A stretch of DNA of 64,000 nt from CAYMUG01 sp964393575 (GTDB lineage: Bacteria; Patescibacteriota; Minisyncoccia; Spechtbacterales; 2-12-FULL-38-22): NCBI GenBank assembly GCA_964393575.1, contig CAYMUG010000001.1:16385-80384 (forward strand), read 5' to 3'. The translations under genes were made by a program, and so were the position numbers. Below, piece after piece: positions 55,547 to 64,000 of this stretch; within the stretch, counting starts at the first letter, position 1, and the number at the start of each line of letters is the position of its first letter. Below the pieces are notes generated by a model. It saw only the letters and a program-made list of their open reading frames with translations. It did not search any database and was not told where the DNA came from.

Positions 55547-56176
55547 ATGACTTTTGGAGAGCGCTTGAAATCTTTAAGAGGGGAAGCGGGCTTGTCTGTT
55601 CAAGGATTAGCGGATATTACAAAAATACGTCAAAAATACCTGCAAGCCCTTGAGAATGAAGAGTTTGATAAATTGCCAAAACCCGTATACGCACGGGCTT
55701 TTATTAAAAAATATGCTCAGGCGTGCAATGCTGATGAAGAGGAGTTGCTTCTGCATTTTAAGCGTGAAAATAGATTTTTTAACGATAAAGAAAACAAAGA
55801 TAAGACTGCATCTGTTTCAGATAAACGCTTTGTAGTCACAGAAAAACATATTATTACAATATTGGTAATTATATTACTGGGGGCAGCCTTCGGTTATTTT
55901 TACATCAACCAACAGGAACTTTCAAAAAAAGCCCATATTGAGATAACTAAACCGTCTGAATTTAATACTGTTTCTAAAAAAGACGAAGTTTTAATACAGG
56001 GCAAGGCTGAAAATGTGAAGACTATTATGATCAAAGGAGAGAAGCTTATACCGAAAAATAATATTTTTGAGTATACATATACTCTGGATAAGGGGTTGAA
56101 TACAATTACCATCAGGGCAAAAACAGTACAGGGCAAAGAAATAAAAACGGTGCGAAAGGTTTTATTAATTGACTAA
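55547..56176 (+). CDS. RodZ-like cytoskeletal/HTH membrane protein
   Basis: 209 residues. The N-terminal helix-turn-helix of the HTH_25 type (MTFGERLKSLRGEAGLSVQG, LADITKIRQKYLQALENEEFDKLPKPVYARAFIKKYA) covers about 1-65. A transmembrane helix (IITILVIILLGAAFGYFYI) lies at about 99-118, and a small extracytoplasmic beta domain (about 130-209, with VLIQGKAENVKTIMIKGE) follows. The topology matches RodZ, which links MreB to the wall machinery; mreB is not in this window. Confidence 0.87.
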   Translation: MTFGERLKSLRGEAGLSVQGLADITKIRQKYLQALENEEFDKLPKPVYARAFIKKYAQACNADEEELLLHFKRENRFFNDKENKDKTASVSDKRFVVTEKHIITILVIILLGAAFGYFYINQQELSKKAHIEITKPSEFNTVSKKDEVLIQGKAENVKTIMIKGEKLIPKNNIFEYTYTLDKGLNTITIRAKTVQGKEIKTVRKVLLID

Positions 56177-56209
56177 CCTTTTCCTAAGATGTATGCTGTA
56201 AGGAGAATT

Positions 56210-56259
56210 AAGCTCACTCCGTTCCGACCCAACGTCGGAACTCCGCTCGCACAAAAACT
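56210..56259 (+). repeat. Palindromic leader abutting recA
   Basis: AAGCTCACTCC, inner GTTCCGAC-CCAAC-GTCGGAAC (56221-56241), then TCCGCTCGCACAAAAACT before ATG. The outer CTCACTCC/ACTCCGCTCGC parts are degenerate complements. Same design as the gyrB leader. Confidence 0.82.
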
Positions 56260-57279
56260 ATGTCTGAAAACAAAAAACAGAAATCTAACCAACAAAAAGA
56301 TAATAACGATTCTTTAGATGTGGTTCTGGAAGAGATAAAAAATAAATTCGGGGAAGGATCTATTATGAGAATGGGGAACCGGAAAACGGCTCCTATAGAA
56401 AGCATATCTACAGGTAGCGTTTCTCTTGATTTGGCTTTGGGAATAGGAGGTGTTCCGCGTGGCAGAGTCGCTGAAATTTACGGCCCCGAAAGCTCCGGTA
56501 AAACAACTTTAGCTTTACACATAGTTGCGGAAGCTCAAAAAGCCGGAGGTTTAGCCGCTTTTGTGGACGCGGAGCATGCTCTTGATCCGGAATATTCTAA
56601 AAAGATAGGAGTTAGAATGAAAGATCTACTCGTATCCCAGCCGGATGCAGGAGAACAGGCGCTTGATATCGTGGAAAGTTTGGTTAGAAGTGGTTCTCTG
56701 GATGTAATTGTGGTAGATTCTGTTGCAGCCCTTACGCCCCGAGCGGAAATAGAAGGAGAAATGGGTGACCAGCAAGTTGGCTTGCAGGCACGCCTTATGA
56801 GTAAAGCACTTCGTAAATTAACTTCTATTGCTTCTGATAGTAAAACTTCAATTATTTTTATAAATCAGACACGAAGCAAGATAGGAGTAATGTTCGGCAA
56901 TCCTGAAACTGTTACAGGGGGTCATGCGCTTAAATTTTATTCCTCAGTACGTGTAGATGTCAGGAGAGCCGCTCAAGTAAAAAGCGGAGATGAGATTATA
57001 GGAAACAGGGTTAATGCAAAAGTTGTGAAAAATAAAGTGGCTCCGCCTTTTCGTAGAGCGGAGTTTGATATTTTTTACAATCAGGGAATTTCGTACCACG
57101 CAGATCTAATTAACACCGGTGTAAAGTATGGTGTTGTTACAAGAAACGGGAGTTGGTATGTGTACGGAGACAAGAGATTAGGGCAGGGGATGGACGCGAG
57201 CAAATCATTTCTGGAAGAGAATTCAAAACTTACTAAAGAAATAGAAAAAGAAATATATAAAAAAGTAAAAGAGGCCTAA
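56260..57279 (+). CDS. recA: Recombinase RecA
   Basis: 339 residues, the usual length. The Walker A motif is GPESSGKT (75-82), followed by [19 protein letters not shown], the Walker B region [12 protein letters not shown], loop L1/L2 ([38 protein letters not shown]) and C-terminal [14 protein letters not shown] standard functional RecA. No SOS-box-like operator was recognised in its palindromic leader. Confidence 0.97.
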   Translation: MSENKKQKSNQQKDNNDSLDVVLEEIKNKFGEGSIMRMGNRKTAPIESISTGSVSLDLALGIGGVPRGRVAEIYGPESSGKTTLALHIVAEAQKAGGLAAFVDAEHALDPEYSKKIGVRMKDLLVSQPDAGEQALDIVESLVRSGSLDVIVVDSVAALTPRAEIEGEMGDQQVGLQARLMSKALRKLTSIASDSKTSIIFINQTRSKIGVMFGNPETVTGGHALKFYSSVRVDVRRAAQVKSGDEIIGNRVNAKVVKNKVAPPFRRAEFDIFYNQGISYHADLINTGVKYGVVTRNGSWYVYGDKRLGQGMDASKSFLEENSKLTKEIEKEIYKKVKEA

Positions 57280-57351
57280 TATTTAGAAATTAGAAATTGC
57301 GAATTTGAAATTTGTTAAAAATATATAAACTGGGCAATATTGTAGACATCC

Positions 57352-57393
57352 AAAACTCGGCTCAACCTTGCGGTTGAGCCGAGTTTTTTGTCG
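57352..57393 (+). terminator. Terminator after recA
   Basis: AACTCGGCTCAACC-TTGC-GGTTGAGCCGAGTT followed by TTTT; a perfect 14-bp stem. Confidence 0.92.
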
Positions 57394-57411
57394 TACACTT
57401 CGTTACCCAAA

Positions 57412-57448
57412 AATAAAGAGCAGTCCTGTTAAATAGGACTGCTCGGCA
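57412..57448 (-). terminator. Terminator of glycine-rich gene 1
   Basis: GAGCAGTCCT-GTTAAAT-AGGACTGCTC. A similar GAGCA...TGCTCGG hairpin ends the sister gene at 58160. Confidence 0.8.
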
Positions 57449-57469
57449 AGGAAAGGAGGAAGGAGGTGG

Positions 57470-58054
57470 TCACTCTACGCTTATCCTATGGTAGAGCAGA
57501 TTAAAGAATTTCTTTATGAAAGAGAGAAGTTTGAGGACAAACCCAAAGGCAAGCACAAAAGCAAGTCCGGTGATAAACCCAAAGGCAAGCCCGAGACCAA
57601 GCCCGAGACCAAGCCCGAAGATAAGACCTTCACTAAACTCTTCTTCAGGATTGTTGCTACACTGAACGAGAATAAAGATGATAATACATAAGATTAGTAT
57701 GTAAAGAAGCCCAAAGCCACGCCCAAAACCAAATCCGAAGGCGGTTCCCAGGGCAAAGATTATGAAGAGATCAATAAGATTTGGGTAGATATTATTCCAG
57801 GAGCTTTCCTCCGACATTTCCTGATATATTATATAAACAACCAGAGAACAACTAGGTCCTAACAATATATCTCCCCAGCGGGAAATTGCAATCGGCAACT
57901 GCAACTCAGTGCCGTTAGTTTTGTTCCAAAGTACTGTATCTGCTATCGGAACACTTCCCTCTGCGGAGTACCATCCTACCCAGAATAGGGCTATAAGAGA
58001 AGCTAGCATAATACTACCGCTGATCATCAGGGTGTTTCTCAGGCCGGTAGACAA
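57470..58054 (-). CDS. Glycine-rich polytopic membrane protein 1
   Basis: 194 residues, not assigned to a family. It starts at TTG 58054, supported by AAAAAGGAGG five bases upstream. An N-terminal helix (about 8-27) is followed by an outside loop with VPIADTVLWNKTNGTELQLPIAISRWGDILLGP, then further helices. Those include a striking run of alternating Gly and hydrophobic residues (GLIFGLGLGLGLGLAFGF). The sister gene upstream on the same strand shares the PWNKT...LQLPI(G/A)(V/I)SRW block and the C-terminal HR(I/W)(S/A).E. Glycine zippers can pack or oligomerise helices; the role is unknown. Confidence 0.75.
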   Translation of the reverse strand: MSTGLRNTLMISGSIMLASLIALFWVGWYSAEGSVPIADTVLWNKTNGTELQLPIAISRWGDILLGPSCSLVVYIIYQEMSEESSWNNIYPNLIDLFIIFALGTAFGFGFGRGFGLLYILILCIIIFILVQCSNNPEEEFSEGLIFGLGLGLGLGLAFGFITGLAFVLAFGFVLKLLSFIKKFFNLLYHRISVE

Positions 58055-58159
58055 AACTTCCTCCTTTTTGATGTGTCCGGAATGTACTGTCTATAGCATA
58101 TCAGAAAAATTGTTTTTGTAAAGTATTTAATAAAATTTGGACGAAATCCACTATACAAA

Positions 58160-58192
58160 AAAAGAGCAACCCCGGAATCTGGGACTGCTCGG
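58160..58192 (-). terminator. Terminator of glycine-rich gene 2
   Basis: GAGCA(A)CCCC-GGAATC-TGGGACTGCTC imperfect stem; a diverged copy of the hairpin at 57412-57448. Confidence 0.65.
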
Positions 58193-58204
58193 AAAGAAGC
58201 GAAT

Positions 58205-58786
58205 TTATTCTGTTGCGATCCAGCGGTGGAGGGATTTGAGGAGTTTTTTTATGGTAGAGACAATTCCGATGACAAATCCAAATATAAACCCTACTATAAT
58301 GGCAGCACTAAGCCCGAAAATAAGCCCAACACCAAGTGATACTCCGACGCCAAATATCAACCCGATGACAAGTGCATAGGTAAACCCGGTAGCAAGGCCA
58401 ACTCCAAGTGCGGCGCCAAGTCCAAGGGCAAGCCCAACTCCAAGGACTACGCCAATACCGCCACCAAATCCAATGCCAAGCCCAAAAATAAAGCCGATAA
58501 TAAGCGTGGAGGCAATGTCATCTCGGCCGGTTCTCGGCGTTCTGCGAGTTCGATATTTTATGTATACAATTAAAACTGAATAGGCAGGACCTAAAATAAT
58601 ATCCAACCAACGTGAGACACCAATAGGCAGTTGTAGTATAGAGCCGGTAGTTTTATTCCAGGGAATCGTATCTAGTACCGGAACGCTGTCATAGTTAATG
58701 TACCACACTCCCCAAAAGAGAGCGATTAATACTGTTGATACAACACTCCAGCGGAACATCTGCTTGTTTCTGTGTTCAGGATTCAT
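58205..58786 (-). CDS. Glycine-rich polytopic membrane protein 2
   Basis: 193 residues, paralogue of the neighbour at 57470-58054. Shared features are an N-terminal helix ending in LIALFWGVWY, the loop VPVLDTIPWNKTTGSILQLP followed by SRWLDIILGP, and a C-terminal KKLLKSLHRWIATE. The middle is about 85 residues of repeating (G-x)n membrane sequence such as GIGFGGGIGVVLGVGLALGLGA. AAGGAGGG precedes the ATG. Possible roles, none shown, include oligomeric pore or bacteriocin-like activity. Confidence 0.75.
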   Translation of the reverse strand: MNPEHRNKQMFRWSVVSTVLIALFWGVWYINYDSVPVLDTIPWNKTTGSILQLPIGVSRWLDIILGPAYSVLIVYIKYRTRRTPRTGRDDIASTLIIGFIFGLGIGFGGGIGVVLGVGLALGLGAALGVGLATGFTYALVIGLIFGVGVSLGVGLIFGLSAAIIVGFIFGFVIGIVSTIKKLLKSLHRWIATE

Positions 58787-58867
58787 AACACCCTCCTTAT
58801 TGAATTGTACAGGAGCGTTGTTACGTGTATTTTAACATAAAAAGTTTTTGTAAAGGGATTGTAATAT

Positions 58868-58892
58868 AAAAATCCCGCTACTGCGGGAATTT
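58868..58892 (-). terminator. Small terminator after rpsR
   Basis: AAATCCCGC-TACT-GCGGGAATTT, placed where the rpsF-ssb-rpsR transcript would end. Confidence 0.6.
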
Positions 58893-58966
58893 AACTCCTT
58901 ATCTCTCTACTCTAAGGGATACTAGGGCTCCGGCAAATGTCGGATAGGTTGGGGATACTAACTAAA

Positions 58967-59173
58967 CTATTTATGTATAAGTGAAGTATAGGGAATAATA
59001 CCCATATGGCGGGATCTTTTTATTGCTTTTGCTATCCTTTTTTGGTGTTTTTCGCAACACCCTGTATATTTACGTGATTTTATTTTGTACTCATCTGTAA
59101 GATATTGCCTCAGGAAATCTGCGTTTTTCCAGTCAATATCTATTTTTCTTTTACAAATTGGACAATGCGTCAT
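58967..59173 (-). CDS. rpsR: 30S ribosomal protein S18
   Basis: 68 residues from ATG 59173. The family core DWKNADFLRQYLTDEYKIKSRKYTG is followed by KHQKRIAKAIKRSRHMGIIPY. Cysteines CPIC near the N-terminus and GCCEKH suggest a zinc-binding S18. The upstream in-frame ATG at 59212 is less likely. rplI (L9), which usually follows in rpsF-ssb-rpsR-rplI, is absent. Confidence 0.95.
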   Translation of the reverse strand: MTHCPICKRKIDIDWKNADFLRQYLTDEYKIKSRKYTGCCEKHQKRIAKAIKRSRHMGIIPYTSLIHK

Positions 59174-59282
59174 AGTTTTTAACTTCGTTAGAAATAAATA
59201 ATCAATTATCAACTCTCAATGATCAGTGAATTTTCAATCGGCCAATTAATCATTGAACATTTTCTAAATTTGAGAAGCAAAT

Positions 59283-59840
<558 letters not shown>

Positions 59841-59924
59841 TTATATTGACAATTAACAAGTTTGCGTCAGTGTCAGTGTTAGTGTTTATGTAATTAAGCG
59901 ATCCGCCGGTTGAGGAGAGCTTAA

Positions 59925-60626
59925 TTATAATTCTCCCATAATTTCATCCAACTTTTTATCTATATCGTCTATTGAAGTATCATCTTTTTCTTTCTTTTCT
60001 TTTTTCTGTTTTGTTTTTTCAGTTTTTTCTTCTTGGTTTGTTTCCTTCTCATTGCTTACCGCAGTATTCGTGTCTTTGCTTGCAGTTTTTGGTGTGGCTG
60101 GTTGGGTAGTTTCCCCGGAGGAGAATTCCCCCTCTTTGTCTTCCTGTTTTTCTTCCTGCACAACCTCTTTTGTTTCTTGTTCTTGGTTTTCTTTTGCACT
60201 GTTTTCTTTTTCAGCTTTTTCAGCTTCTTTGGTGAGGTCTTCAACTTGTTTTTCAACTTGTTTTTTCTGTTTGTTTAACACCTCCGGCGAAGTTTTAAAA
60301 ATCATATAACGGAGAAGGCTAAGCTCGGAGGTGTTCAAAGTGCTTTCTATTTCGTTTACGTTTGAAGGGTCAATTTCAAAATATATACTTCCTGCATATG
60401 CACTAACTTTATTATTGATCGGATAAGCCAAGTCCCTTTTTGCGAGATTTGTAGTTTTCTTGATTTTTCCTTCATTGTCTTCAATTATTTTTTGTATTTC
60501 CTGTACCGCTGAGCTATTTTCTCCCTCAGCATTATCCTGATCTACAACGAAATACAATTCATAAAACCTCTCGTTTTGCGAGGTTTCTGTTTGGTTTTCT
60601 TGTTCTTTTGTGTCTATTTTCGCCAT
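59925..60626 (-). CDS. rpsF: 30S ribosomal protein S6 with long charged tail
   Basis: From ATG 60626 the product has 233 residues, more than twice the usual S6 (~95-130). The S6 fold is visible in about 18-110: RFYELYFVVDQDN, NEGKIKKTTNLAKRDLAYPINN, AGSIYFEIDP and LLRYMIFKT. A Lys/Glu/Thr-rich tail of about 115 residues follows and ends DDIDKKLDEIMGEL. Similar long tails occur on S16 and, to a lesser extent, L32 and NusB here. Confidence 0.93.
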   Translation of the reverse strand: MAKIDTKEQENQTETSQNERFYELYFVVDQDNAEGENSSAVQEIQKIIEDNEGKIKKTTNLAKRDLAYPINNKVSAYAGSIYFEIDPSNVNEIESTLNTSELSLLRYMIFKTSPEVLNKQKKQVEKQVEDLTKEAEKAEKENSAKENQEQETKEVVQEEKQEDKEGEFSSGETTQPATPKTASKDTNTAVSNEKETNQEEKTEKTKQKKEKKEKDDTSIDDIDKKLDEIMGEL

Positions 60627-60640
60627 ATGCAAAGTAGTGT

Positions 60641-60667
60641 TTATTATGGTATCATATACCATAATAA
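60641..60667. promoter_or_regulatory. Palindrome in the divergent rpsF / phosphohexomutase region
   Basis: TTATTATGGTAT-CAT-ATACCATAATAA, 12-bp perfect arms, between divergent genes whose starts are only 72 bp apart. The position fits an operator acting on both; no regulator is identified. Confidence 0.6.
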
Positions 60668-60698
60668 CTATCAAGAGTATAAATACAAATAAAAATCA

Positions 60699-61948
60699 AT
60701 GGCAGATATCAATAAAAATATATTTAGGCGGTACGATATAAGAGGCAAAGTTTCCGACGAGGAGCTTAATGAGAGAACAATGGAGCTACTCGGAAAAGCT
60801 GCGGGCACTTATTACGCAAATAACGGAATAGAGAAAGCCGTATGCGGAAGCGATTCCCGTACCAGCTCTGAGAGTTTTCGCGAAGCTGCTATAAAAGGCC
60901 TCTCTTCTGCGGGCATTTCCGTTGTAGATCTGGGAATGGTTTTGACTCCTATGACATATTGGGCGCAGTATTATTTTGATACTTCAGGCGGATTAATGAT
61001 TACCGCCTCTCATAACCCTCGCGGCTGGAACGGATTAAAAGTTGCCAAAGGCGCCTCAAGTGTTTTAGGAGGGGAGGAGCTTTTAGGTTTATGCGATATA
61101 ATTCAGAACGAAACTTTCGTAGATGGCACCGGCGACATTGAGAGTGTAAATATCAAAGATGCTTACATTGAAGATTTACTCTCAAGAGTGAATCTGGAGA
61201 AAAAGTTTAAGGTGGTTCTTAATACCGGCAACGGTACAGCCGGTCCTTTTGCCACCCCCTTACTTCAAGCTGCGGGGTGCGATGTTGTGGAGCACAATAC
61301 TGAAGTTGATCCGGAATACCCGAATTATATACCCAATCCTTCCCGTGCGGAGATGATGGAAGATACAGGCAGGGTAGTGCGCGAAGAAGGTGCTGATTTA
61401 GGAATTGCTATAGATGCGGACGGAGATCGTCTGGGAATAACCGATGAAAGAGGAGAGATAGTTTGGCCTGATACATATCTTATCTTTTTGGCCAGATCTG
61501 TACTCAGAGAAAAACCCGGCTCTAAAATATTATTTGACGTTAAAAGCTCAAGGGCTTTAGAGGAAGACATAAAAGCAAATGGCGGAGAGCCGCATATGGT
61601 TCCTACCGGACACGCTATTGTAAAACAAAAAATGGCGGAACTTGGGTCACCTCTTGCGGGGGAGGTAAGCGGACACGTATACCTTAAACACCGTTTTTAC
61701 GGACACGACGATGCTTTGTTTGGCGCTGTTTTTCTCCTGGAACATCTTTCAAAACAAGATAAATCTCTCTCCGAACTTGTAAAAACTACACCTCACTACG
61801 AAACAAGTCCTACTTATACCGTATCTGTTCCTGATGATAAAAAGTTTGATATTGTACAGAAATTAACTGAAGAGTTTACAGAAGAGGGGTATAAAGTTGT
61901 GAAAATAGACGGAGCACGGGTGGAAGCCGAAAAAGGATGGGGGCTTGT
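60699..61948 (+). CDS. manB: Phosphomannomutase/phosphoglucomutase, 3' end lost in gap
   Basis: Interconverts hexose 1- and 6-phosphates for nucleotide-sugar synthesis. 416 residues are visible before the N run. Motifs are FRRYDIRG at the N-terminus, the phosphoserine loop TASHNPRGWNGLK, the metal loop DADGDRLGI, the sugar-binding GEVSGHVYL and the start of domain 4 GWGLV. The expected final RASNTEP-type loop would lie in the gap. The frame that continues after the N run does not resemble the family. Confidence 0.9.
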
Positions 61949-62048
61949 NNNNNNNNNNNNNNNNNNNNNNNNNNNNNNNNNNNNNNNNNNNNNNNNNNNN
62001 NNNNNNNNNNNNNNNNNNNNNNNNNNNNNNNNNNNNNNNNNNNNNNNN
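61949..62048. other. Assembly gap of 100 N
   Basis: Exactly 100 N, unknown true length. It cuts the phosphohexomutase gene. Confidence 0.99.
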
Positions 62049-62126
62049 AGGAGGAGAACAAGTAGTTCTCCTTCCCCGCACCCTCCAAAGGGCCCGCACT
62101 GTGAACAGTGCGGGCCCTTTTTCATT
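62049..62126. repeat. Hairpins after the gap, including a terminator
   Basis: AGGAGAAC-AAGTA-GTTCTCCT directly beside the N run, then AGGGCCCGCACTGT-GAAC-AGTGCGGGCCCT followed by TTTTT (62089-62124). The second is a strong terminator for the mutase; reading the other way it faces the end of RNase J. Confidence 0.85.
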
Positions 62127-62154
62127 TTACAAAGTTGCGCGAAATGCCTATGTA

Positions 62155-63864
62155 TTAAATTACTATCACTACAGGGAGTATCATCGGCGCTCTTTTTGTT
62201 TTCTTAAATATAAACCTATTCAGCTGGTTTTCTATGTTGTCTTTAACATAGTCCCAATTTACCGAGCTGGTTTGCTTTGATTGCGCTGTTGCGTGCTCCA
62301 CCGTAGCTTTTGTTCTTTTGCGTATTTCTGTAAGAAGGGATCTGCTTTCGCGGAGATAAACGAATCCACGGGATATTATGTCAGGGTTTCCTTTTACTTT
62401 TCCTGTTTGTGCGTCTACTACCGAAATTACAACCACCATGCCGCTTTCCATAAGGGCCTGCCTGTCGCGCAGCACGACCTGTCCCACATCTCCTACGCCC
62501 AAGCCGTCTACGGTAACATAACTTGCGGGAACCTTGCTTTTGCTTATTTCGGCAGAATTGGGATACAGTTCTACAACCTGTCCGTTATCCACCAGAATGG
62601 TCTCATCCGGCGTAAGACCTAACGCTTCCTGTGCGTGTTTCGCGTTACGCATACGCATAAAATAATATCCGTGAACCGGCAAAACGTGCTTCGGTTTGAC
62701 CAGCTTCATTACTTCTTTAAGTTCTTCAGCAGGGGAGTGCCCGCTTGAATGAAGGTCTAAAGTTTGGGAAGTATATACATTAGTGCATTGGCGCGCAAGG
62801 TTGTCCTTTAGCGCCTGCACGCTTCTTTCGTTGCCCGGCACAATAGAAGAAGAAAAAATTACAGTATCTGTGCTTTTTAATACAAGGTGTTTGTGTTCGC
62901 CGTTGGCTATGCGTGACAAGCTTGACTGCGGTTCTCCCTGGGCTCCTGTAGAAAGCACTATTATTTCGGAGTCCTTATATTTGTCTATTTGTTTCAGGGA
63001 AATAATTGTATCTTTTTTAAACTTAAGATAACCCAGATTTTTTGCTATTTCCAGGTTGCTTTCCATTGTATAGCCGCTTATAGCAACTTTTTTGCCGAGT
63101 TTTTCGGCCAAGTAAATAACTTCTCCTAATCTGTCCAGAAGAGAGGCGAATGTAGATATGATAACCCTGCCTTCTGCGCCTCTTATTAGTTTTTCGATTT
63201 CGTTTATTACAACATGTTCGGGAGTGCTTCTTCCGGGAGTTTCGGCGTTTGTGCTGTCTAACATAATAGTATGAACCCCTTCTTTTCCCAGCTTTTCCCA
63301 CATATCCATATTTTGAGGATTACCTTCTTTATCATAACCGATCTTAAAATCTCCTGTGTGTACTACGTTTCCTATCGGTGTTTGAATTGCGACACTCATT
63401 GATTCGGGTATATTATGTGCTACTTCAAAAAATTCTACTGAAAAGTTTTTAGATAACTTGTGTTTTTCACCCGGTTGAACAAGCTGAAATGACGGTGTAA
63501 CCGTGTCCGGAAAATCAAGTTGGCGTTTACTTATAATTTCTTTTGTTAGTTTTGTTGCATATATAGGCGGATTGCCTATCTTGTGCAGAATATGAGGTAT
63601 GGCACCTATGTGGTCATAATGGCCGTGAGTGATAACCAATGCTTTTACATTGTTTTCTCTTCCTTTGAAGTAGGAAGTGTTGGGAATCATATAATCAATT
63701 CCCGGAGTGTCTTCTTCTGCGAACTGAAGACCGGCGTCGATAATTATAATTTCATCCTTGTATTCAAGGAAGCCCATGTTACGCCCTACTTCTTCCAGTC
63801 CACCTAAAGCAGACCATTTAACGTACGGTTCTTTTTTCTCGGATGGTTTTTTATTTTTTTGCAT
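62155..63864 (-). CDS. rnj: Ribonuclease J
   Basis: Metallo-beta-lactamase RNase with 5'-exo and endo activity, involved in mRNA decay and rRNA maturation. 569 residues. The metal motif THGHYDHIG (His80-His85) is intact, with VHTGDFKI, LDSTNAETPG, the beta-CASP block VIISTFASLLDRLGEVI and LSTGAQGEPQSSLSRIA. HVLPVHG and the C-terminal domain (about 455-569) are present. No RNase E is seen. The start codon sits in the 3' arm of a leader hairpin. Confidence 0.95.
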   Translation of the reverse strand: MQKNKKPSEKKEPYVKWSALGGLEEVGRNMGFLEYKDEIIIIDAGLQFAEEDTPGIDYMIPNTSYFKGRENNVKALVITHGHYDHIGAIPHILHKIGNPPIYATKLTKEIISKRQLDFPDTVTPSFQLVQPGEKHKLSKNFSVEFFEVAHNIPESMSVAIQTPIGNVVHTGDFKIGYDKEGNPQNMDMWEKLGKEGVHTIMLDSTNAETPGRSTPEHVVINEIEKLIRGAEGRVIISTFASLLDRLGEVIYLAEKLGKKVAISGYTMESNLEIAKNLGYLKFKKDTIISLKQIDKYKDSEIIVLSTGAQGEPQSSLSRIANGEHKHLVLKSTDTVIFSSSIVPGNERSVQALKDNLARQCTNVYTSQTLDLHSSGHSPAEELKEVMKLVKPKHVLPVHGYYFMRMRNAKHAQEALGLTPDETILVDNGQVVELYPNSAEISKSKVPASYVTVDGLGVGDVGQVVLRDRQALMESGMVVVISVVDAQTGKVKGNPDIISRGFVYLRESRSLLTEIRKRTKATVEHATAQSKQTSSVNWDYVKDNIENQLNRFIFKKTKRAPMILPVVIVI

Positions 63865-63923
63865 ACCCCGTAGTAGAAATTTGATAAATTTCTCTTGTAA
63901 GCAAATTTTTACTGCGAGGTATG
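63862..63923 (-). promoter_or_regulatory. Leader hairpin covering the RNase J start codon
   Basis: On the minus strand GCATACCTCGCAGTAAAAATTT pairs with AAATTTCTACTACGGGGTATGC at about 19 of 22 positions. The latter arm contains the ATG. The fold would hide the start codon and provide a substrate for RNA processing. Confidence 0.65.
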
Positions 63924-64000
63924 CATCCGTAGTTATACCTGATTCTGTATTTTAATAATTTTTACTTCTTAAGTGAATTTTACTACGGAAGATATGGGTG

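Noticed and set aside
61949..62280. Continuation of the mutase frame after the N run as its C-terminus
   Set aside because: The residues after the gap (proline/cysteine-rich) do not resemble the family and come from hairpin and terminator DNA.

Overview
The window looks like a chromosome fragment of a Candidate Phyla Radiation (Patescibacteria) bacterium, most likely a Parcubacteria-type (OD1) lineage. The evidence is the divergent 16S and 23S rRNA genes with insertions, a PheT without its tRNA-binding N-terminal module, a ThrS without a TGS domain, no rplA after rplK, no rplI after rpsR, small compact housekeeping genes, and normal use of TGA as stop (so not the Gracilibacteria/Absconditabacteria code). 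The sequence is a scaffold with two runs of exactly 100 N, one at the 3' end of miaA and one in a phosphohexomutase gene.

Layout. 1-4.7 kb: ligA (partial), gatC, gatA, a membrane HEPN-like protein, then tRNA-fMet, tRNA-Met and tRNA-Asp. 4.8-13 kb: an alpha/beta hydrolase, pheS-pheT, gyrB, secE-nusG-rplK. 13-25 kb: small orphan genes around a deoxynucleotide/one-carbon set (HAD nucleotidase-like protein, dCMP deaminase, dUTPase, thyA, folA, folD, glyA and a second dUTPase-like protein), with gatB and miaA. 25-31 kb: thrS, dnaE and rnhB. 31.4-31.8 kb: two tiny membrane-anchored cysteine-rich proteins. 32-36 kb: rpmF-nusB-rnc, rpsP, a KH protein and trmD. 36-44 kb: 16S rRNA, an orphan gene, tRNA-Ile and tRNA-Ala, an MscS-like membrane gene, 23S and 5S rRNA. 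44-57 kb: a membrane protein, rodA, rpoB, rpoC, ftsK, a RodZ-like protein and recA. 57-59 kb: a tandem pair of glycine-rich membrane proteins. 59-64 kb: rpsF-ssb-rpsR, the phosphohexomutase and RNase J.

The most unusual property is a large set of palindromic DNA modules that are nested inside one another. They fill many intergenic spaces and often end within a few bases of a start codon. They also occur inside 16S rRNA (one insert), inside 23S rRNA (at least four), and apparently in frame inside gatB (an Asp/His/Asn-rich loop), trmD (a hairpin-encoded loop) and possibly pheS. Twice (tRNA-Met and rplK) such a cassette is followed by a second copy of the last 22-33 bp of the gene, which leaves the gene intact. 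No transposase or other protein that could mobilise them is visible here, so the modules look like non-autonomous elements or products of replication slippage.

A second oddity is translation initiation. Small accessory or orphan genes have strong AAGGAGG-type Shine-Dalgarno sequences, while most housekeeping genes start directly after ACAAAA-type palindrome ends with no Shine-Dalgarno. The 16S gene shows no CCTCC anti-Shine-Dalgarno at its expected 3' end. The 16S and 23S genes are each enclosed in their own ~26-bp processing stem, so they appear to be separate transcription units with protein genes between them.
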